A DNA stretch of 64,000 bases from Bacillota bacterium (GTDB taxonomy: Bacteria; Bacillota; UBA4882; UBA8346): positions 1 to 64,000 of the forward strand of contig JAEVYU010000056.1 of the NCBI GenBank assembly GCA_023392595.1. The letters run 5' to 3'. Shown in pieces: positions 43,557 through 53,271 of this stretch. Position 1 is the stretch's first letter. Each line of letters opens with the position of its first letter. Under the pieces are notes generated by a model. It was not told the origin of the DNA. It saw nothing but the letters and a program-made list of their open reading frames with translations, and did no database searches. The translations under genes and the position numbers were made by a program.

Positions 43557-44522
43557 GTGTCTGCAAGCAAATTTTACCGATTTTTGAATAAAAACTTAAA
43601 TTATAGCCTCCTGATTGTTCCAAACTCTTCATCTACTAAAGTGAAGAGCTGTTATATTCCTTATTCTTTGGCTTTGCTAATTATTGGTTTTATCATTTTC
43701 AACCTCTATATTTTCTTTGGATACTCAACCCAAATATGGCAAATCGCCGTTTTTAAAAAAGACATCGCCGCCAAAAAACAACTCATTGTAAAATTAACCG
43801 CTGAAAGGCAACGGGTCCGGCCGATTCTCGCCAAAAACGAATTCATCACCAAAGAATTGTCCAGGATCGAAGAAAACCAAAACCGTTTGGATAATACATT
43901 AACCAGAGTCCGCGAGAAAAAAGGCCGATCCATTTTTATAGCCAGCCGCGGTTTTTTTGTACGCACCCAGCCGTACTCCTTAAGTTCACTTCCCGTAATG
44001 AACGCTCCCAACACTTCTTTAGATCAACTCCAGCACAATCTGGAACAATTGGAGCAATATATGGAAGCGGAAAAAAATGCCCAGAAGCAAATTTTGGGGG
44101 AGTTACAATCCTGCGAATACCGTCTGGATCATATGCCCTCCATTTGGCCGGTGAGTTCGACGATTATTTGCACTTTCGGAATGCGTTTACATCCTATTTA
44201 CCATCGTTATATCCGCCACGAAGGTCTTGACATAAGAGCTTCCTATGGCACCCCGATCAAAGCTACCGCTGATGGAGTGGTCACCTACTCCGGATGGCAA
44301 AGCGGATATGGCTACCTTGTGAAACTCAGTCACGGCAACGGTTATGAAACATGTTACGGCCATAATTCCCGCCTTTTAGTTAATGTTGGACAAACCGTGA
44401 AAAAAGGACAGAAAATCGCCTTGGCCGGAGCCACCGGAGAAGCAACAGGTCCCCATTGCCATTATGAAGTCCGCGACCACGGCAGTCCGATTAATCCCGT
44501 ACCTTTCCTGCAAATACAATAA
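43557..44522 (+). CDS. M23-family peptidoglycan endopeptidase, membrane-anchored
   Basis: 321 residues. One membrane helix (about 34–57), a coiled coil (about 70–185), then a LytM/M23 domain with zinc ligands in HEGLDIRA (about residue 222) and GPHCHYEVRD (about 302). This layout (helix, coiled coil, M23) is shared by cell-division or sporulation hydrolases and their activators. The catalytic residues are present, so it is probably active. Start is GTG with GAGGGGGC upstream. It converges on the flavin-importer genes with a 0-nt gap. Confidence 0.92.
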   Translation: MSASKFYRFLNKNLNYSLLIVPNSSSTKVKSCYIPYSLALLIIGFIIFNLYIFFGYSTQIWQIAVFKKDIAAKKQLIVKLTAERQRVRPILAKNEFITKELSRIEENQNRLDNTLTRVREKKGRSIFIASRGFFVRTQPYSLSSLPVMNAPNTSLDQLQHNLEQLEQYMEAEKNAQKQILGELQSCEYRLDHMPSIWPVSSTIICTFGMRLHPIYHRYIRHEGLDIRASYGTPIKATADGVVTYSGWQSGYGYLVKLSHGNGYETCYGHNSRLLVNVGQTVKKGQKIALAGATGEATGPHCHYEVRDHGSPINPVPFLQIQ

Positions 44523-45530
44523 TTATTGCTTTTTGGGAATAAATTTTAGATTCAACATTTCTTTGACCGGTGTTTCCTTATCAATCAAACCATATTGGTG
44601 GATAGACTTCTGTGAATCCGCCCAACCTTTCGGATCCGACATTCCCAATCCATATTGTTCGGTGAACTCGTTCTCCCATAACTCCATTGAACTTTGCAAA
44701 ATTTTCTGTTGTAAACCTTGACTGTCCTTACTGATATCCGGAACATATTTCAGACAAATCGCATAAGCTTCGGATGGATGTCCCAAAGCGTACTTCATCC
44801 CCTTGACGGTGGCTCTTACCATCGCCTGAACCATTTTAGGATTGGCGGCTAGGGTTCCTTTACCGGTAATCAAGCCATGTCCCACCAGGGGAAAATAATG
44901 CCAGGAATCAATTTGATTGATGGAATACCCTTGAGCGGTTAAATTTAAAGGCTCATTATTGGCAAATCCCACAACGGCATCGACTTTTCCCGAAGTTAAA
45001 GACGATATTTGCGTATAGCCCACATCAATTAACTGAACATCCTTTTCCGAAATTCCGGCTTTATTAAGAATCGCTTTCACCGCCAGGAGACTGGTGCCAT
45101 ATAAAGGCAATCCTATCTTTTTCCCCTTTAAATCCTTGGGAGTCTTAATCCCTGATTTTGATAAAGCGATAATGGCGGGAGGAAATTTCGCATAGAGCGT
45201 TGCCAGATAAACCACGGGTATATCATGAGAACGGGCAGTGATCACTTGGTCGCCCCCGGCAATCGCAAAATCAATTTTACCGCTGGCCACGAGCGGTAAA
45301 GCATCGATATCCATCCGATAATCAAAGTTCACATCGAGGCCTTCTGTTTTAAAAAAGCCTTTATCCGCCGCAACATACCAGGGAGCAAACTGAACATTCG
45401 GAATGTAGGTCATCGCTATGGTCGCCTTTTTATAAGGCCCAGCTGCAAAGGATCCGAAAGTTGTCGTAAAACCCAGAACCGTCACCAAAATGACCATCAA
45501 ACCGATACTTATCCAAAAACCCTTCTTCAT
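44523..45530 (-). CDS. Substrate-binding protein of an FMN-riboswitch-controlled ABC importer (RibY-like)
   Basis: 335 residues. Signal peptide of about 30 residues without a lipobox. NMT1/THI5-like fold: YIPNVQFAPWYVAADKGFF, ASGKIDFAIAGGDQVITA and KIGLPLYGTSLLAVKAIL. The last of three genes led by an FMN riboswitch, so the ligand is most likely riboflavin or a flavin precursor, as proposed for RibXY systems. From sequence alone it could also be a pyrimidine-binding (ThiY-like) protein; the riboswitch decides for flavin. SD TGGAGG 9–10 nt upstream. Confidence 0.85.
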   Translation of the reverse strand: MKKGFWISIGLMVILVTVLGFTTTFGSFAAGPYKKATIAMTYIPNVQFAPWYVAADKGFFKTEGLDVNFDYRMDIDALPLVASGKIDFAIAGGDQVITARSHDIPVVYLATLYAKFPPAIIALSKSGIKTPKDLKGKKIGLPLYGTSLLAVKAILNKAGISEKDVQLIDVGYTQISSLTSGKVDAVVGFANNEPLNLTAQGYSINQIDSWHYFPLVGHGLITGKGTLAANPKMVQAMVRATVKGMKYALGHPSEAYAICLKYVPDISKDSQGLQQKILQSSMELWENEFTEQYGLGMSDPKGWADSQKSIHQYGLIDKETPVKEMLNLKFIPKKQ

Positions 45531-45616
45531 CTTGGATAACCTCCAATAGTTTCATTTTATCCTTGCGTCTAAACCCAGTCATATCCTTATACCCGACAAA
45601 GAATTTTTCCCGTCGC

Positions 45617-46390
45617 TTATTGGCGTCGCCATGGTAACAGTCCGTACTCAAGCCAAACGATAAGCAAATAAAAGCCAATTCCTAAAAAAGCCAGGATAAT
45701 CAATGCTACAAAAATCAAGGGAGTGTCAAAACTTCCCCGGGCGGCGTTTACCAAGTAACCCAAGCCTTTTCCGGCCCCGGCGAATTCCCCCACCACCGCT
45801 CCAATTACCGAAAGGGTAATTCCAAGTTTTAAACCACCGAAAATCACCGGCAGGGCTGACGGGAGCTCGAGCTTTGCAAACACTTGGGCGCGTTTGGCTC
45901 CCATCATCGCCATTAACTCCGCCAACCGGGGGTCCGTACTTCGAAATCCCATGATGCCGTTGGTAAGTATCGGAAAAAAAGATACCAAGGCGGCGATTAA
46001 TACTTTGGAAGTAAGCCCGAATCCAAACCAGATTACCAGTAAAGGAGCCAAGGCCACGATGGGGATTGCCTGAAGCCCGACAATATAAGGGGCAAGACAC
46101 CTCTCAAAAAAGGGATGGCGCGCTAAAAAGTAACTTAAAGGCAAAGCAAGCAACGCTCCGGCTAAAAAGCCCATCATGGCTTCGTAAAAAGTGGTCACCC
46201 CATGCTGCATTAATAAACCATTCTTCGCATATTCCATCATCCGGTCCCAGACTTTATCAGGCCCGGGTAAAATGAAAGCAGGGTAAATTTTAGCCAGAAG
46301 ATGCCAGATACCGATAAAGATTAGAAATCCCAAAGGAATCAACAGGTACTCATAGTAGTTCCGGAAAAAAACCCGTATTTGAAATTTCAT
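45617..46390 (-). CDS. ABC transporter permease, RibX-like (NitT/TauT class)
   Basis: 257 residues, six membrane helices; permease loop LAELMAMMGAKRAQVFAKLE (about residues 160–179). The start ATG abuts the ATPase stop (TAAATG), and its CGGAGGTG site lies inside the ATPase gene, indicating translational coupling. Middle gene of the riboswitch-led operon. Confidence 0.9.
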   Translation of the reverse strand: MKFQIRVFFRNYYEYLLIPLGFLIFIGIWHLLAKIYPAFILPGPDKVWDRMMEYAKNGLLMQHGVTTFYEAMMGFLAGALLALPLSYFLARHPFFERCLAPYIVGLQAIPIVALAPLLVIWFGFGLTSKVLIAALVSFFPILTNGIMGFRSTDPRLAELMAMMGAKRAQVFAKLELPSALPVIFGGLKLGITLSVIGAVVGEFAGAGKGLGYLVNAARGSFDTPLIFVALIILAFLGIGFYLLIVWLEYGLLPWRRQ

Positions 46391-47167
46391 TTAGGACACC
46401 TCCGTTTCCGACCCCAAGGCCAGTAAATCCTGGACTTCGCTCACCAGTCTTCCGAACTTCGGATTACCGATGATTTTCAAGCGGCGTGGATACTCCAACC
46501 CAATGGCAACCTCGCCAAGAATCCGGCCCGGCTTTTCCCCCATTACCGCAACCCGCCCCGATAAAAAAACCGCTTCAAAGATATTGTGGGTTACCAGCAA
46601 AATAGTCGCACTAGTCCGCGATTGTAGATTTAACAATTCCAAATGCAGTCCTGTCCGGGTAATATCGTCCAGGGCCGCAAAGGGTTCATCCAACATCAAT
46701 ATTTGGGTATCACCCACCAGAGCCCGTGCCAAAGCCGCCCGTTGCCTCATTCCTCCCGAGAGATGATGGGGATATTTATGGCCGGAATCGCTTAAATTGG
46801 CTAATTCCAAGGCTTTGTTGACTTTCTCCGCTATCAGGAACTTGTTTTTCTCTCCCTGAATTTCCAGGGGTAGTCCAACATTGGCCGCTACGGTCCGCCA
46901 GGGAAAAAGTAATGAATCTTGAGGAACAAACCCAAGTCCCGGCCATCCCGGAGTTACTTTTTCGCCAAAAACCCTAACCTCACCGCGGGTTGGGGTAAGA
47001 ACCCCGGCGATCAACCGTAATAAAGTTGATTTGCCGCAGCCGCTGGGTCCGACCAAGCTGATAATTTCCCCCGGATGGATGGAGAGATTGATTCCTAAAA
47101 GTTCAGGCTGGTTCCCCTTGGTAAAAGCCAGTGTAACATCGTCCAACTGAATGATTTGATTGTTCAT
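46391..47167 (-). CDS. ABC transporter ATPase of the FMN-riboswitch operon
   Basis: 258 residues. Walker A GPSGCGKST (about 40), signature LSGGMRQRAALARAL, Walker B LMLDEPFAALDDIT. First gene after the riboswitch. Start ATG 47167 with AGGTGA upstream; the in-frame GTG at 47179 is inside that binding site. The terminator of the riboswitch ends only 18 nt before this start. Confidence 0.92.
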   Translation of the reverse strand: MNNQIIQLDDVTLAFTKGNQPELLGINLSIHPGEIISLVGPSGCGKSTLLRLIAGVLTPTRGEVRVFGEKVTPGWPGLGFVPQDSLLFPWRTVAANVGLPLEIQGEKNKFLIAEKVNKALELANLSDSGHKYPHHLSGGMRQRAALARALVGDTQILMLDEPFAALDDITRTGLHLELLNLQSRTSATILLVTHNIFEAVFLSGRVAVMGEKPGRILGEVAIGLEYPRRLKIIGNPKFGRLVSEVQDLLALGSETEVS

Positions 47168-47184
47168 GAGTATCATCACCTACT

Positions 47185-47224
47185 AAAAATAAAAATCCCT
47201 GAACAAATTAAATTTATTCAGGGA
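47185..47224 (-). terminator. Expression-platform terminator of the FMN riboswitch
   Basis: Minus strand: TCCCTGAA, 13-nt loop, TTCAGGGA, then TTTTTATTTTT. It lies between the aptamer and the ATPase start, so FMN binding is expected to cause premature termination. Confidence 0.88.
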
Positions 47225-47240
47225 CAGGAAATACGCCTTT

Positions 47241-47410
47241 CCTTCTTTCATCCGGACTCTACCGTCGGTTCTGGAATCTCACCAGATCTGCTTTTTAAAA
47301 GCGCGTGGACTTAAGAATAAAAGTTTTCGACAGAAAACTATTTCTCTTACCACCGGTCGGGAATTGATTAAAGGTTTACGTTAGTAAAACTTATCGCACC
47401 CTGCCCTGAA
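47241..47410 (-). promoter_or_regulatory. FMN riboswitch (RFN element)
   Basis: Read on the minus strand the conserved blocks appear in order: AGGGCAGGGTG, AATTCCCGACCGGTGGT, AGTCCACGCG, GATCTGGTGAGATTCCAGA, CCGACGGTAGAGTCCGGATG and AAAGAAGG. These are the diagnostic segments of the RFN aptamer. The loop between GGGTG and AATTCCC is extended by about 29 nt, within a position known to vary. The element controls a NitT/TauT-like ABC transporter rather than rib biosynthesis genes. Confidence 0.95.
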
Positions 47411-47432
47411 GGATTCATATTCAATTACTACT

Positions 47433-47461
47433 ATTGTAAGACGGATTTGGAGAATTGTAAA
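47433..47461 (-). promoter_or_regulatory. Sigma-A type promoter of the flavin-importer operon
   Basis: Minus strand TTTACA (47461–47456), 17-nt spacer, TACAAT (47438–47433). The expected start near 47426 lies 15 nt before the riboswitch. Confidence 0.78.
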
Positions 47462-47501
47462 TTAAAAATTTGTAAAATTAACCCAAAACTCCTTCCTGGC
47501 C

Positions 47502-47756
47502 TCAGTTTAAGTCTTCATTCGCTATCATGTTTTCCGATTCCGATTTCGATAAACCGGCCGGTTGTTCCGGATTATCTGCAAAATCACTTTGCCGATCCAC
47601 AAAAATATTTCTCCCCTTTTTATGTTTTTCGTAGAAATATGAATTTTTTACGGAATTGTCTTTTTGGTTCAGAACCACGAAAAGGGCCCGGATTTCCATT
47701 CCATCTCCCGCTCCTAAATTTTGGCACATCCGGCAAATGAATTCAATGAAATTCAT
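47502..47756 (-). CDS. Possible small hypothetical protein (84 aa)
   Basis: A hydrophilic product, starting MNFIEFICRMCQ and ending ESENMIANEDLN, with a natural amino-acid mix. The binding site is weak (GGAATTGA before the ATG), and no terminator is seen between it and the riboswitch promoter. It may be real or chance. Confidence 0.35.
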   Translation of the reverse strand: MNFIEFICRMCQNLGAGDGMEIRALFVVLNQKDNSVKNSYFYEKHKKGRNIFVDRQSDFADNPEQPAGLSKSESENMIANEDLN

Positions 47757-47834
47757 TCAATTCCATAACAGGAATATTTTATTTACTGCCGAATATGTAA
47801 TCTGTTTGTATGAAATTGGGAGGCGCGTAATCTT

Positions 47835-48128
47835 ATGAATACGAATACACCATCCGGCAATTTGGCTGAACTCACCAAAGCCCTGCAAAATTTGGAACCG
47901 GTCGAACTTTCCTTTCATGATATGAAGGCCATCAAAATTCTATTAAATTCGCCGGACGGCAATAGCCATCAGGCGTTCATTGTACGTAAACAGGATGACA
48001 AAGGAGCCACCCGCTTTTTTTTCACGGGTATGAATAAGATCGTGGTCTTTGACCGCGCTCCGGAAATTTGGGAAAAGGAATTAAAAAATTGGGATTGGAG
48101 TTTTGTGGAAGTCAAGATGAAAAAATAA
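47835..48128 (+). CDS. Small hypothetical protein (97 aa)
   Basis: Soluble; begins with a Thr/Ser-rich stretch, then LSFHDMKAIKILLNSPDG and VRKQDDKGATRFFFTGMNK; the C-terminus is WEKELKNWDWSFVEVKMKK. No family recognised. SD GGGAGG about 11 nt upstream. Followed by a perfect CCGCCCAA/TTGGGCGG hairpin at 48130–48156. Confidence 0.6.
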   Translation: MNTNTPSGNLAELTKALQNLEPVELSFHDMKAIKILLNSPDGNSHQAFIVRKQDDKGATRFFFTGMNKIVVFDRAPEIWEKELKNWDWSFVEVKMKK

Positions 48129-48191
48129 TCCGCCCAATAGTCTTTTACTTGGGCGGGCTTGCTCTGCTCCTTACTTTGATGAACTCTTCAC

Positions 48192-48224
48192 CTTAGCCGT
48201 TTTAGCGGCTAAGTTTTTGCTTTT
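48192..48224 (+). terminator. Intrinsic terminator after the 97-residue gene
   Basis: CTTAGCCG (48192–48199), 6-nt loop, CGGCTAAG (48206–48213), then TTTTTGCTTTT. A second, T-poor hairpin precedes it at 48130–48156. Confidence 0.85.
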
Positions 48225-48369
48225 CATGGCCCGCATCCTCTCTATATCAGAATGCCTGACCAAGCGTTATTAAAATATACCGCAGGCCTAACGAAAAGAA
48301 CTTAAACAGGATTCACAGGATTTTATGGGTTTACCGGATTTTTATATTTCCAAGGAGGATCTTTCCCCT

Positions 48370-48840
48370 ATGAGCTTAGATAGCGTTAAGCGCCAGTTTG
48401 CCGAAGAGAAACTGCCGCTTCAAGTGATTGAATTGGAAACCAGCAGTGCCACAGTTGAACTGGCGGCAAAAGCATTGGATGTTGAGCCGGGGCGGATTGC
48501 CAAAACCATGGCCTTTCGTTTAAAAGAGCGGGATATCTTAGTCCTGGTCAAAGGCGATGCCCGGATTGACAATCACAAATATAAGGAACATTTCAAGGAA
48601 AAAGCGAAAATGATTGGAGCAGAGGAAGTTTTGGAGGTTACCGGCCACCCGGTCGGCGGCGTCTGCCCTTTTGGATTAAAAAGGCCTCTTCCAATCTACC
48701 TTGATCAATCCTTAAAACAATTCGCTTATGTTTTCCCCGCCGGAGGATCGCCCAACTCGGCGGTAAAAATCGACCTCGATTCCTTACAACAAGTGACCCG
48801 CGGGGAATGGGTGGATGTTTGCAAGAATCCTGAGGATTAA
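48370..48840 (+). CDS. YbaK/EbsC-family aminoacyl-tRNA deacylase
   Basis: 156 residues. It has the Cys-tRNA(Pro)/prolyl-tRNA editing fold: ETSSATVELAAKALDVEPG, IAKTMAFRLKERDILVLVKG and HPVGGVCPFG near residue 100. Family knowledge: hydrolyses mischarged aminoacyl-tRNA in trans. Start ATG 48370 with AAGGAGG 10–11 nt upstream gives the normal length; the longer frame from 48325 has no site. Confidence 0.92.
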   Translation: MSLDSVKRQFAEEKLPLQVIELETSSATVELAAKALDVEPGRIAKTMAFRLKERDILVLVKGDARIDNHKYKEHFKEKAKMIGAEEVLEVTGHPVGGVCPFGLKRPLPIYLDQSLKQFAYVFPAGGSPNSAVKIDLDSLQQVTRGEWVDVCKNPED

Positions 48841-48863
48841 TTCACTTACTTTCCCCAAATTCT

Positions 48864-51800
48864 TCAATCAACCCAATTCGCACCGGTGGATCCTGGAAAC
48901 CTTCGCATCAGGCTTGCCCGTAAACGCTCAATCAGAGTATAAACCACCGGCACCACCACCAAAGTCATTGCCATGGAGCAGGCTAAACCGCCAATTAAAG
49001 CCCATCCCATACTGTTTTTAAATTCCGCGCTCGGCGCTTTCGATAGCGCCAGGGGGAGCATCCCGAAAATCATGGTTAAGGTGGTCATTAAAATAGGCCG
49101 TAAACGCTCGCGTCCCGCCTGCATCAAAGCCTCGTGAATGGATAGGCCTTCCGCCCGTCCCTTGTTGGTGAAATCCACCAGCAGAATGGCGTTCTTGCTT
49201 ACCAGACCAATCTGCATGATAATCCCCATAATTGAGAAAACCGCCAAGGAATTTTTGGTTAAGGCCAGAGCGAGCAAGGCCCCGATAATCGCCAAGGGGA
49301 CTGAAAATAGTACGGCAAAAGGGTAAACGAACGAATTATACAGCGCCGCCATAATCAAATATACAAACACCACCGCCGCCAGCAAAGCCAGGCCCAAACT
49401 AAAAAAAGTATTGGCCTGGTTTTGAAGGGCCCCGACAAACATCGTATTCACCCCGGGCAAAAATTTCTCTTTCGCCAGCGCCCCTTTGATGTCATTCCCG
49501 ATATCGCCGCTGGTCCTTCCAACCGCCTGCGCATTGACGGTGACCGAATATCTACGGTTCCGGCGTTGAAGTTCCGAAGGTCCGACGGAAGAAACGATCT
49601 TTGCAAACTGGTTTAAAGGCACCAATTGACCGCTCTTATTGGCAACGGTAAGATTACCCATCTGCGAAGTATGGTTCCGGTCAGCTTGGTCCAGCATGAC
49701 GTTGATATCATATTGGGCTTCGTCCCGGTCTAAAAATTGGGAATCGGTGTTTCCGGTTAAAGCCAATTGCAAGCTCTGACCCACTGTTGACATACTTAGG
49801 CCCATACTGGCCAGTTTATCACGATCAACCTGAACACTTTGTTCAGGTTGAGGAGGGTCAAGCGACGAACGGACACTGGAGGTACCGGGGATTTCGGCTA
49901 TTAGTTTCATTACCTGATCGGCGCTTTGGGATACATCCTCCCAATTCTGACCGGTAATGGCTACCTGAATGGGAGCCTGGCCGCCACTGCCCGGTATCAC
50001 GCTGGGTTGAGAGACAAAAACTTTCACTCCGGGTAAATGGCCGACCATTCCCCGAAGCATTCGCCCAATCTGGCCCGCGCTGCGGCTCCGTTTATTCTTG
50101 GAAACCAGAATCACGCTCATCGACGCCTGATAACCGCTGGCCGATCCCCCGTAGCCTCTGGAACCGATATTGGAATAAACCGTCTGGACTTCGGGTATCC
50201 GTCTGATAGCCTGTTCAATATATTGAACCATGGCATCGGTTTGCTCAATTTTGGCCCCTGTATTCAGCATCACCGAAACCGAGAGCTGGCTCTGGTCAGC
50301 CTGGGGCATAAATTCCGAACCGATAAAATTAAAAGTGACCAAGGACAAAGCCGCTGCAAACAACAATCCCGCAATCAACAGGACCTTGCCGGGATGTTCA
50401 AGGCCAAGCCTCAACACTTTCAAGTAGTCATTGGTCAAACCGGCATAGGCCTTTTCAAACCAGGCGCCAAACCGGCCCATCAGAGTCCCCTTGGTCAATT
50501 GCTCAAGTTTACTGAAACGGGAAGCCAACAAGGGAGTGACCGTAAAAGAAACGAATAAACTGGTCAAGGTTGAAATAACAATGACCAGGGAAAACTGCTT
50601 CATCATTCCGCCGATGATTCCGGAAACCAGGGTCAAAGGCAAATAAACCACCACATCCACCAAAGTGATGGAAAGCGCGGTAAAACCGATTTCATTCCGG
50701 CCCCGTAAAGCTGCAGTCCGCTTATCCTCACCCTGTTCCAAATGGCGGTAAATATTCTCCAAAACCACGATGGCATCGTCCACCAAAATACCGATAACTA
50801 AGGATAACGCCAACAGCGTGATGATATTCAGCGAAAACCCCCAGGCCCACATGCCAATGAATGTTACCACCAGTGAAGTGGGAATCGCCACCATCACGAT
50901 AAGGGAATTCCGGATGCTGTGCAAAAAAAGCAGCATTACACCGGCAACCAACAAAATGGCCAGTAACAGATCTTCTTTGACGGCATTGGCTGAATCGATA
51001 ATAAAACCGGAATTGTCATAGATGACCGTGGCTTTCAAACCCGCACTCCGGTATTGGCGTTCCAGTTTTACGAGTTCATCCCGTACCAACCTGCTCACAT
51101 CGACGGTGTTGGCGTCGGATTGTTTCAGTACATTGACCGCAATGGTATTTTTACCGTTTATTCTGGTGATTTGGGTGATATCCTTTTTACCGTCCTGAAT
51201 ACCGGCAACCTCCGAAAGCCGGATGTTTCCGCCGTTTGCCGACTGGCCGACCACTAAATTTCTGAGTTCATCCAGGGACTTGAAGCGCCCGGCCATTCGA
51301 ACCACATATTGGCCGTCATCATCTTTGACGGTTCCGGCGGGATACTCCAGATTTGCGTCTTTAATAGCCTGTAATACCTGGAGGGAAGACATTCCATAGG
51401 ATTCCATTCTGTGGCTGTCCAGGTTGACTTTAATCTCCCGCTGCCGGCCGCCGATAATATTGACTTCACCGACTCCGGCCATTGTTGAAATTCCAGGCTC
51501 AATAAAATCATTCACCAATTGATAAAACTGGGTATCCGGTAAGTTGCAGGTAAAACCGATGGACATAATCGGTCGGTCATTGGGATCCACTTTGGACAAC
51601 GCGGGGGTTTGAGCTCCATTGGGAAGTCTGCGGATAACCGAATTGACTTTACGCTGGGCATCCTGTAAGGAAAAGTCGACATTGGCGTCGGGAGTCAGTT
51701 GGATCATGACTCTGGACCTACCCTCTTGCGAGGTCGATGAAATCGAATCAACCTTGTCCAAACCGCAAACCGCATCCTCAATCCGCTTGGTAACCGAAAT

Positions 51801-51980
51801 TTCCACTTCGCTTGCGGACGCGCCGGGATAACTTGTGCTGACACTAATCATCGGTATGGACAAACCGGGAAGCAAATCATATTTTAATTGGTAATAACCA
51901 AAAATTCCTAGTAAGGTTAAAGCTGTAAAAAGTACAATGATAATAATGGGGCGTTTAATGGCCAGCTCAGTGATAGTCAA
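48864..51980 (-). CDS. RND efflux pump (AcrB/SwrC-like HAE family)
   Basis: 1038 residues, twelve membrane helices and two large external loops. The proton-relay acidic pair is in VIGILVDDAIVVLENIY (about residues 395–411), and the helix-10 lysine in GLVSKNAILLVDF. The N-terminus LAIKRPIIIIVLFTALTLLG is typical. Start is TTG with GGGGGA 6 nt upstream. It follows its adaptor gene by 55 nt. No outer-membrane TolC partner is in the window, as expected for Bacillota pumps such as SwrC, which export lipopeptides or solvents. Confidence 0.95.
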   Translation of the reverse strand: MTITELAIKRPIIIIVLFTALTLLGIFGYYQLKYDLLPGLSIPMISVSTSYPGASASEVEISVTKRIEDAVCGLDKVDSISSTSQEGRSRVMIQLTPDANVDFSLQDAQRKVNSVIRRLPNGAQTPALSKVDPNDRPIMSIGFTCNLPDTQFYQLVNDFIEPGISTMAGVGEVNIIGGRQREIKVNLDSHRMESYGMSSLQVLQAIKDANLEYPAGTVKDDDGQYVVRMAGRFKSLDELRNLVVGQSANGGNIRLSEVAGIQDGKKDITQITRINGKNTIAVNVLKQSDANTVDVSRLVRDELVKLERQYRSAGLKATVIYDNSGFIIDSANAVKEDLLLAILLVAGVMLLFLHSIRNSLIVMVAIPTSLVVTFIGMWAWGFSLNIITLLALSLVIGILVDDAIVVLENIYRHLEQGEDKRTAALRGRNEIGFTALSITLVDVVVYLPLTLVSGIIGGMMKQFSLVIVISTLTSLFVSFTVTPLLASRFSKLEQLTKGTLMGRFGAWFEKAYAGLTNDYLKVLRLGLEHPGKVLLIAGLLFAAALSLVTFNFIGSEFMPQADQSQLSVSVMLNTGAKIEQTDAMVQYIEQAIRRIPEVQTVYSNIGSRGYGGSASGYQASMSVILVSKNKRSRSAGQIGRMLRGMVGHLPGVKVFVSQPSVIPGSGGQAPIQVAITGQNWEDVSQSADQVMKLIAEIPGTSSVRSSLDPPQPEQSVQVDRDKLASMGLSMSTVGQSLQLALTGNTDSQFLDRDEAQYDINVMLDQADRNHTSQMGNLTVANKSGQLVPLNQFAKIVSSVGPSELQRRNRRYSVTVNAQAVGRTSGDIGNDIKGALAKEKFLPGVNTMFVGALQNQANTFFSLGLALLAAVVFVYLIMAALYNSFVYPFAVLFSVPLAIIGALLALALTKNSLAVFSIMGIIMQIGLVSKNAILLVDFTNKGRAEGLSIHEALMQAGRERLRPILMTTLTMIFGMLPLALSKAPSAEFKNSMGWALIGGLACSMAMTLVVVPVVYTLIERLRASLMRRFPGSTGANWVD

Positions 51981-52035
51981 AGGTATTCCCCCTTAGAATG
52001 AGAGTACGGTTGCCTGAAAACAACGGGACAAGGAA

Positions 52036-53172
52036 TCATTCCCGGTTACGCCGGCGAGAGCCTTTTTGATGAGCCCCTTGTCCGCCCGGTTGAGGGCCGC
52101 CTCGCGTGGAACTTTGACCGAAAATATCATTTTGAATGGCAACAGCCGAGTTATCTTTCAGATCCTCCTGACCGCCAACGATAACCTGTTCACCAGCGGC
52201 AATTCCTTGCAGGACGGTTATATGGGTCCCTATTTCCGAACCGATCTGAATATTGCGTAACTTTGCTTTTCCATCCTCGACGATAAAAACTTGCGGGTTT
52301 TCAGTACTCCCAACCATCGCATTCCGGGGGATGGCCAGAGCGGTTTGATTCCCCAATTGGATGGTAATTTGTCCGAACATTCCCGATTTAAGGGGGTATT
52401 CCCTGTTATTCGGTATCATGATCTTCACGGGATAAGTATGGGCTGCGTCACCCTTAACGCTGATGCTGGCGATCTTGCCGTGAAATTTGACTCCGGGGTA
52501 GATTCCCGTCTCAATTTCGGTTTGATCCCCGACCTTCAGCCGGAAAGCGTCTTGTTCTGCCACGTTCAAAACTACCTTAAGCTTAGAAATATCGACGACA
52601 TTGGCTACCGTCATTCCGGGACTGAGCATCGTTCCTACATCAACCGGAATGGAGGTTACAATACCGGAGATGGGAGAAGCAATGGCGGAGTTGTTATATT
52701 CACGCTGGGCTGAAACAAATTGCGCCTGGGCCGTTTTAAAGGACTGGCGGGCCGATTCCAAATCAATATCCGATATCAGTCCCTGCTTATGGAGATCATT
52801 GGAACGTTCCCAATCTTTCTGGGCTTTTTGATAATTATTTTGCGCCGCAAGGAAATTAGCTTCAGGAACTTGATTTTCCACCTTAATCATCGTGGAACCG
52901 GCTTTAACATAAGAACCTTCTTGGACCAGGACTGCCGTTGCCTTGCCTTGAAGTTCCGAAACAATGTTGATATCGCGATTGGCCGTAATCAATCCCGTCT
53001 GGATCAACTGGCTGTTCAGGTTCTGTTCCGAGGCGATAGCCACTGCGACCGGAGTCTCCCGGTTCCCATTGTTTCTGGCTTCCTGTTTCATTTCCGCCCG
53101 GTTTTTAAAGAGTGTGAAAAGAATCAGGAATATTCCTCCAAAGACAACGATAAAGAAAAAAACTTTTTTCAT
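52036..53172 (-). CDS. RND/HlyD-type membrane fusion adaptor protein
   Basis: 378 residues. One N-terminal membrane helix, no lipobox; a coiled coil (about residues 95–150), a lipoyl-like half motif (AVLVQEGSYVKAGSTMIKVE and SPISGIVTSIPVDVGTMLSP), then beta barrel. Start ATG 53172 with AAAGGGGAT upstream. It forms a complex with the RND pump encoded next. Confidence 0.93.
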   Translation of the reverse strand: MKKVFFFIVVFGGIFLILFTLFKNRAEMKQEARNNGNRETPVAVAIASEQNLNSQLIQTGLITANRDINIVSELQGKATAVLVQEGSYVKAGSTMIKVENQVPEANFLAAQNNYQKAQKDWERSNDLHKQGLISDIDLESARQSFKTAQAQFVSAQREYNNSAIASPISGIVTSIPVDVGTMLSPGMTVANVVDISKLKVVLNVAEQDAFRLKVGDQTEIETGIYPGVKFHGKIASISVKGDAAHTYPVKIMIPNNREYPLKSGMFGQITIQLGNQTALAIPRNAMVGSTENPQVFIVEDGKAKLRNIQIGSEIGTHITVLQGIAAGEQVIVGGQEDLKDNSAVAIQNDIFGQSSTRGGPQPGGQGAHQKGSRRRNRE

Positions 53173-53271
53173 CCCTATCCCCTTTCCGTCCGGCTTCAAT
53201 CTGCTTTTCCGATATCAAACGTAAAACGAATCAAAAAGTCGCTCCGGGAATTAAAATACAAAAAATAAAGC

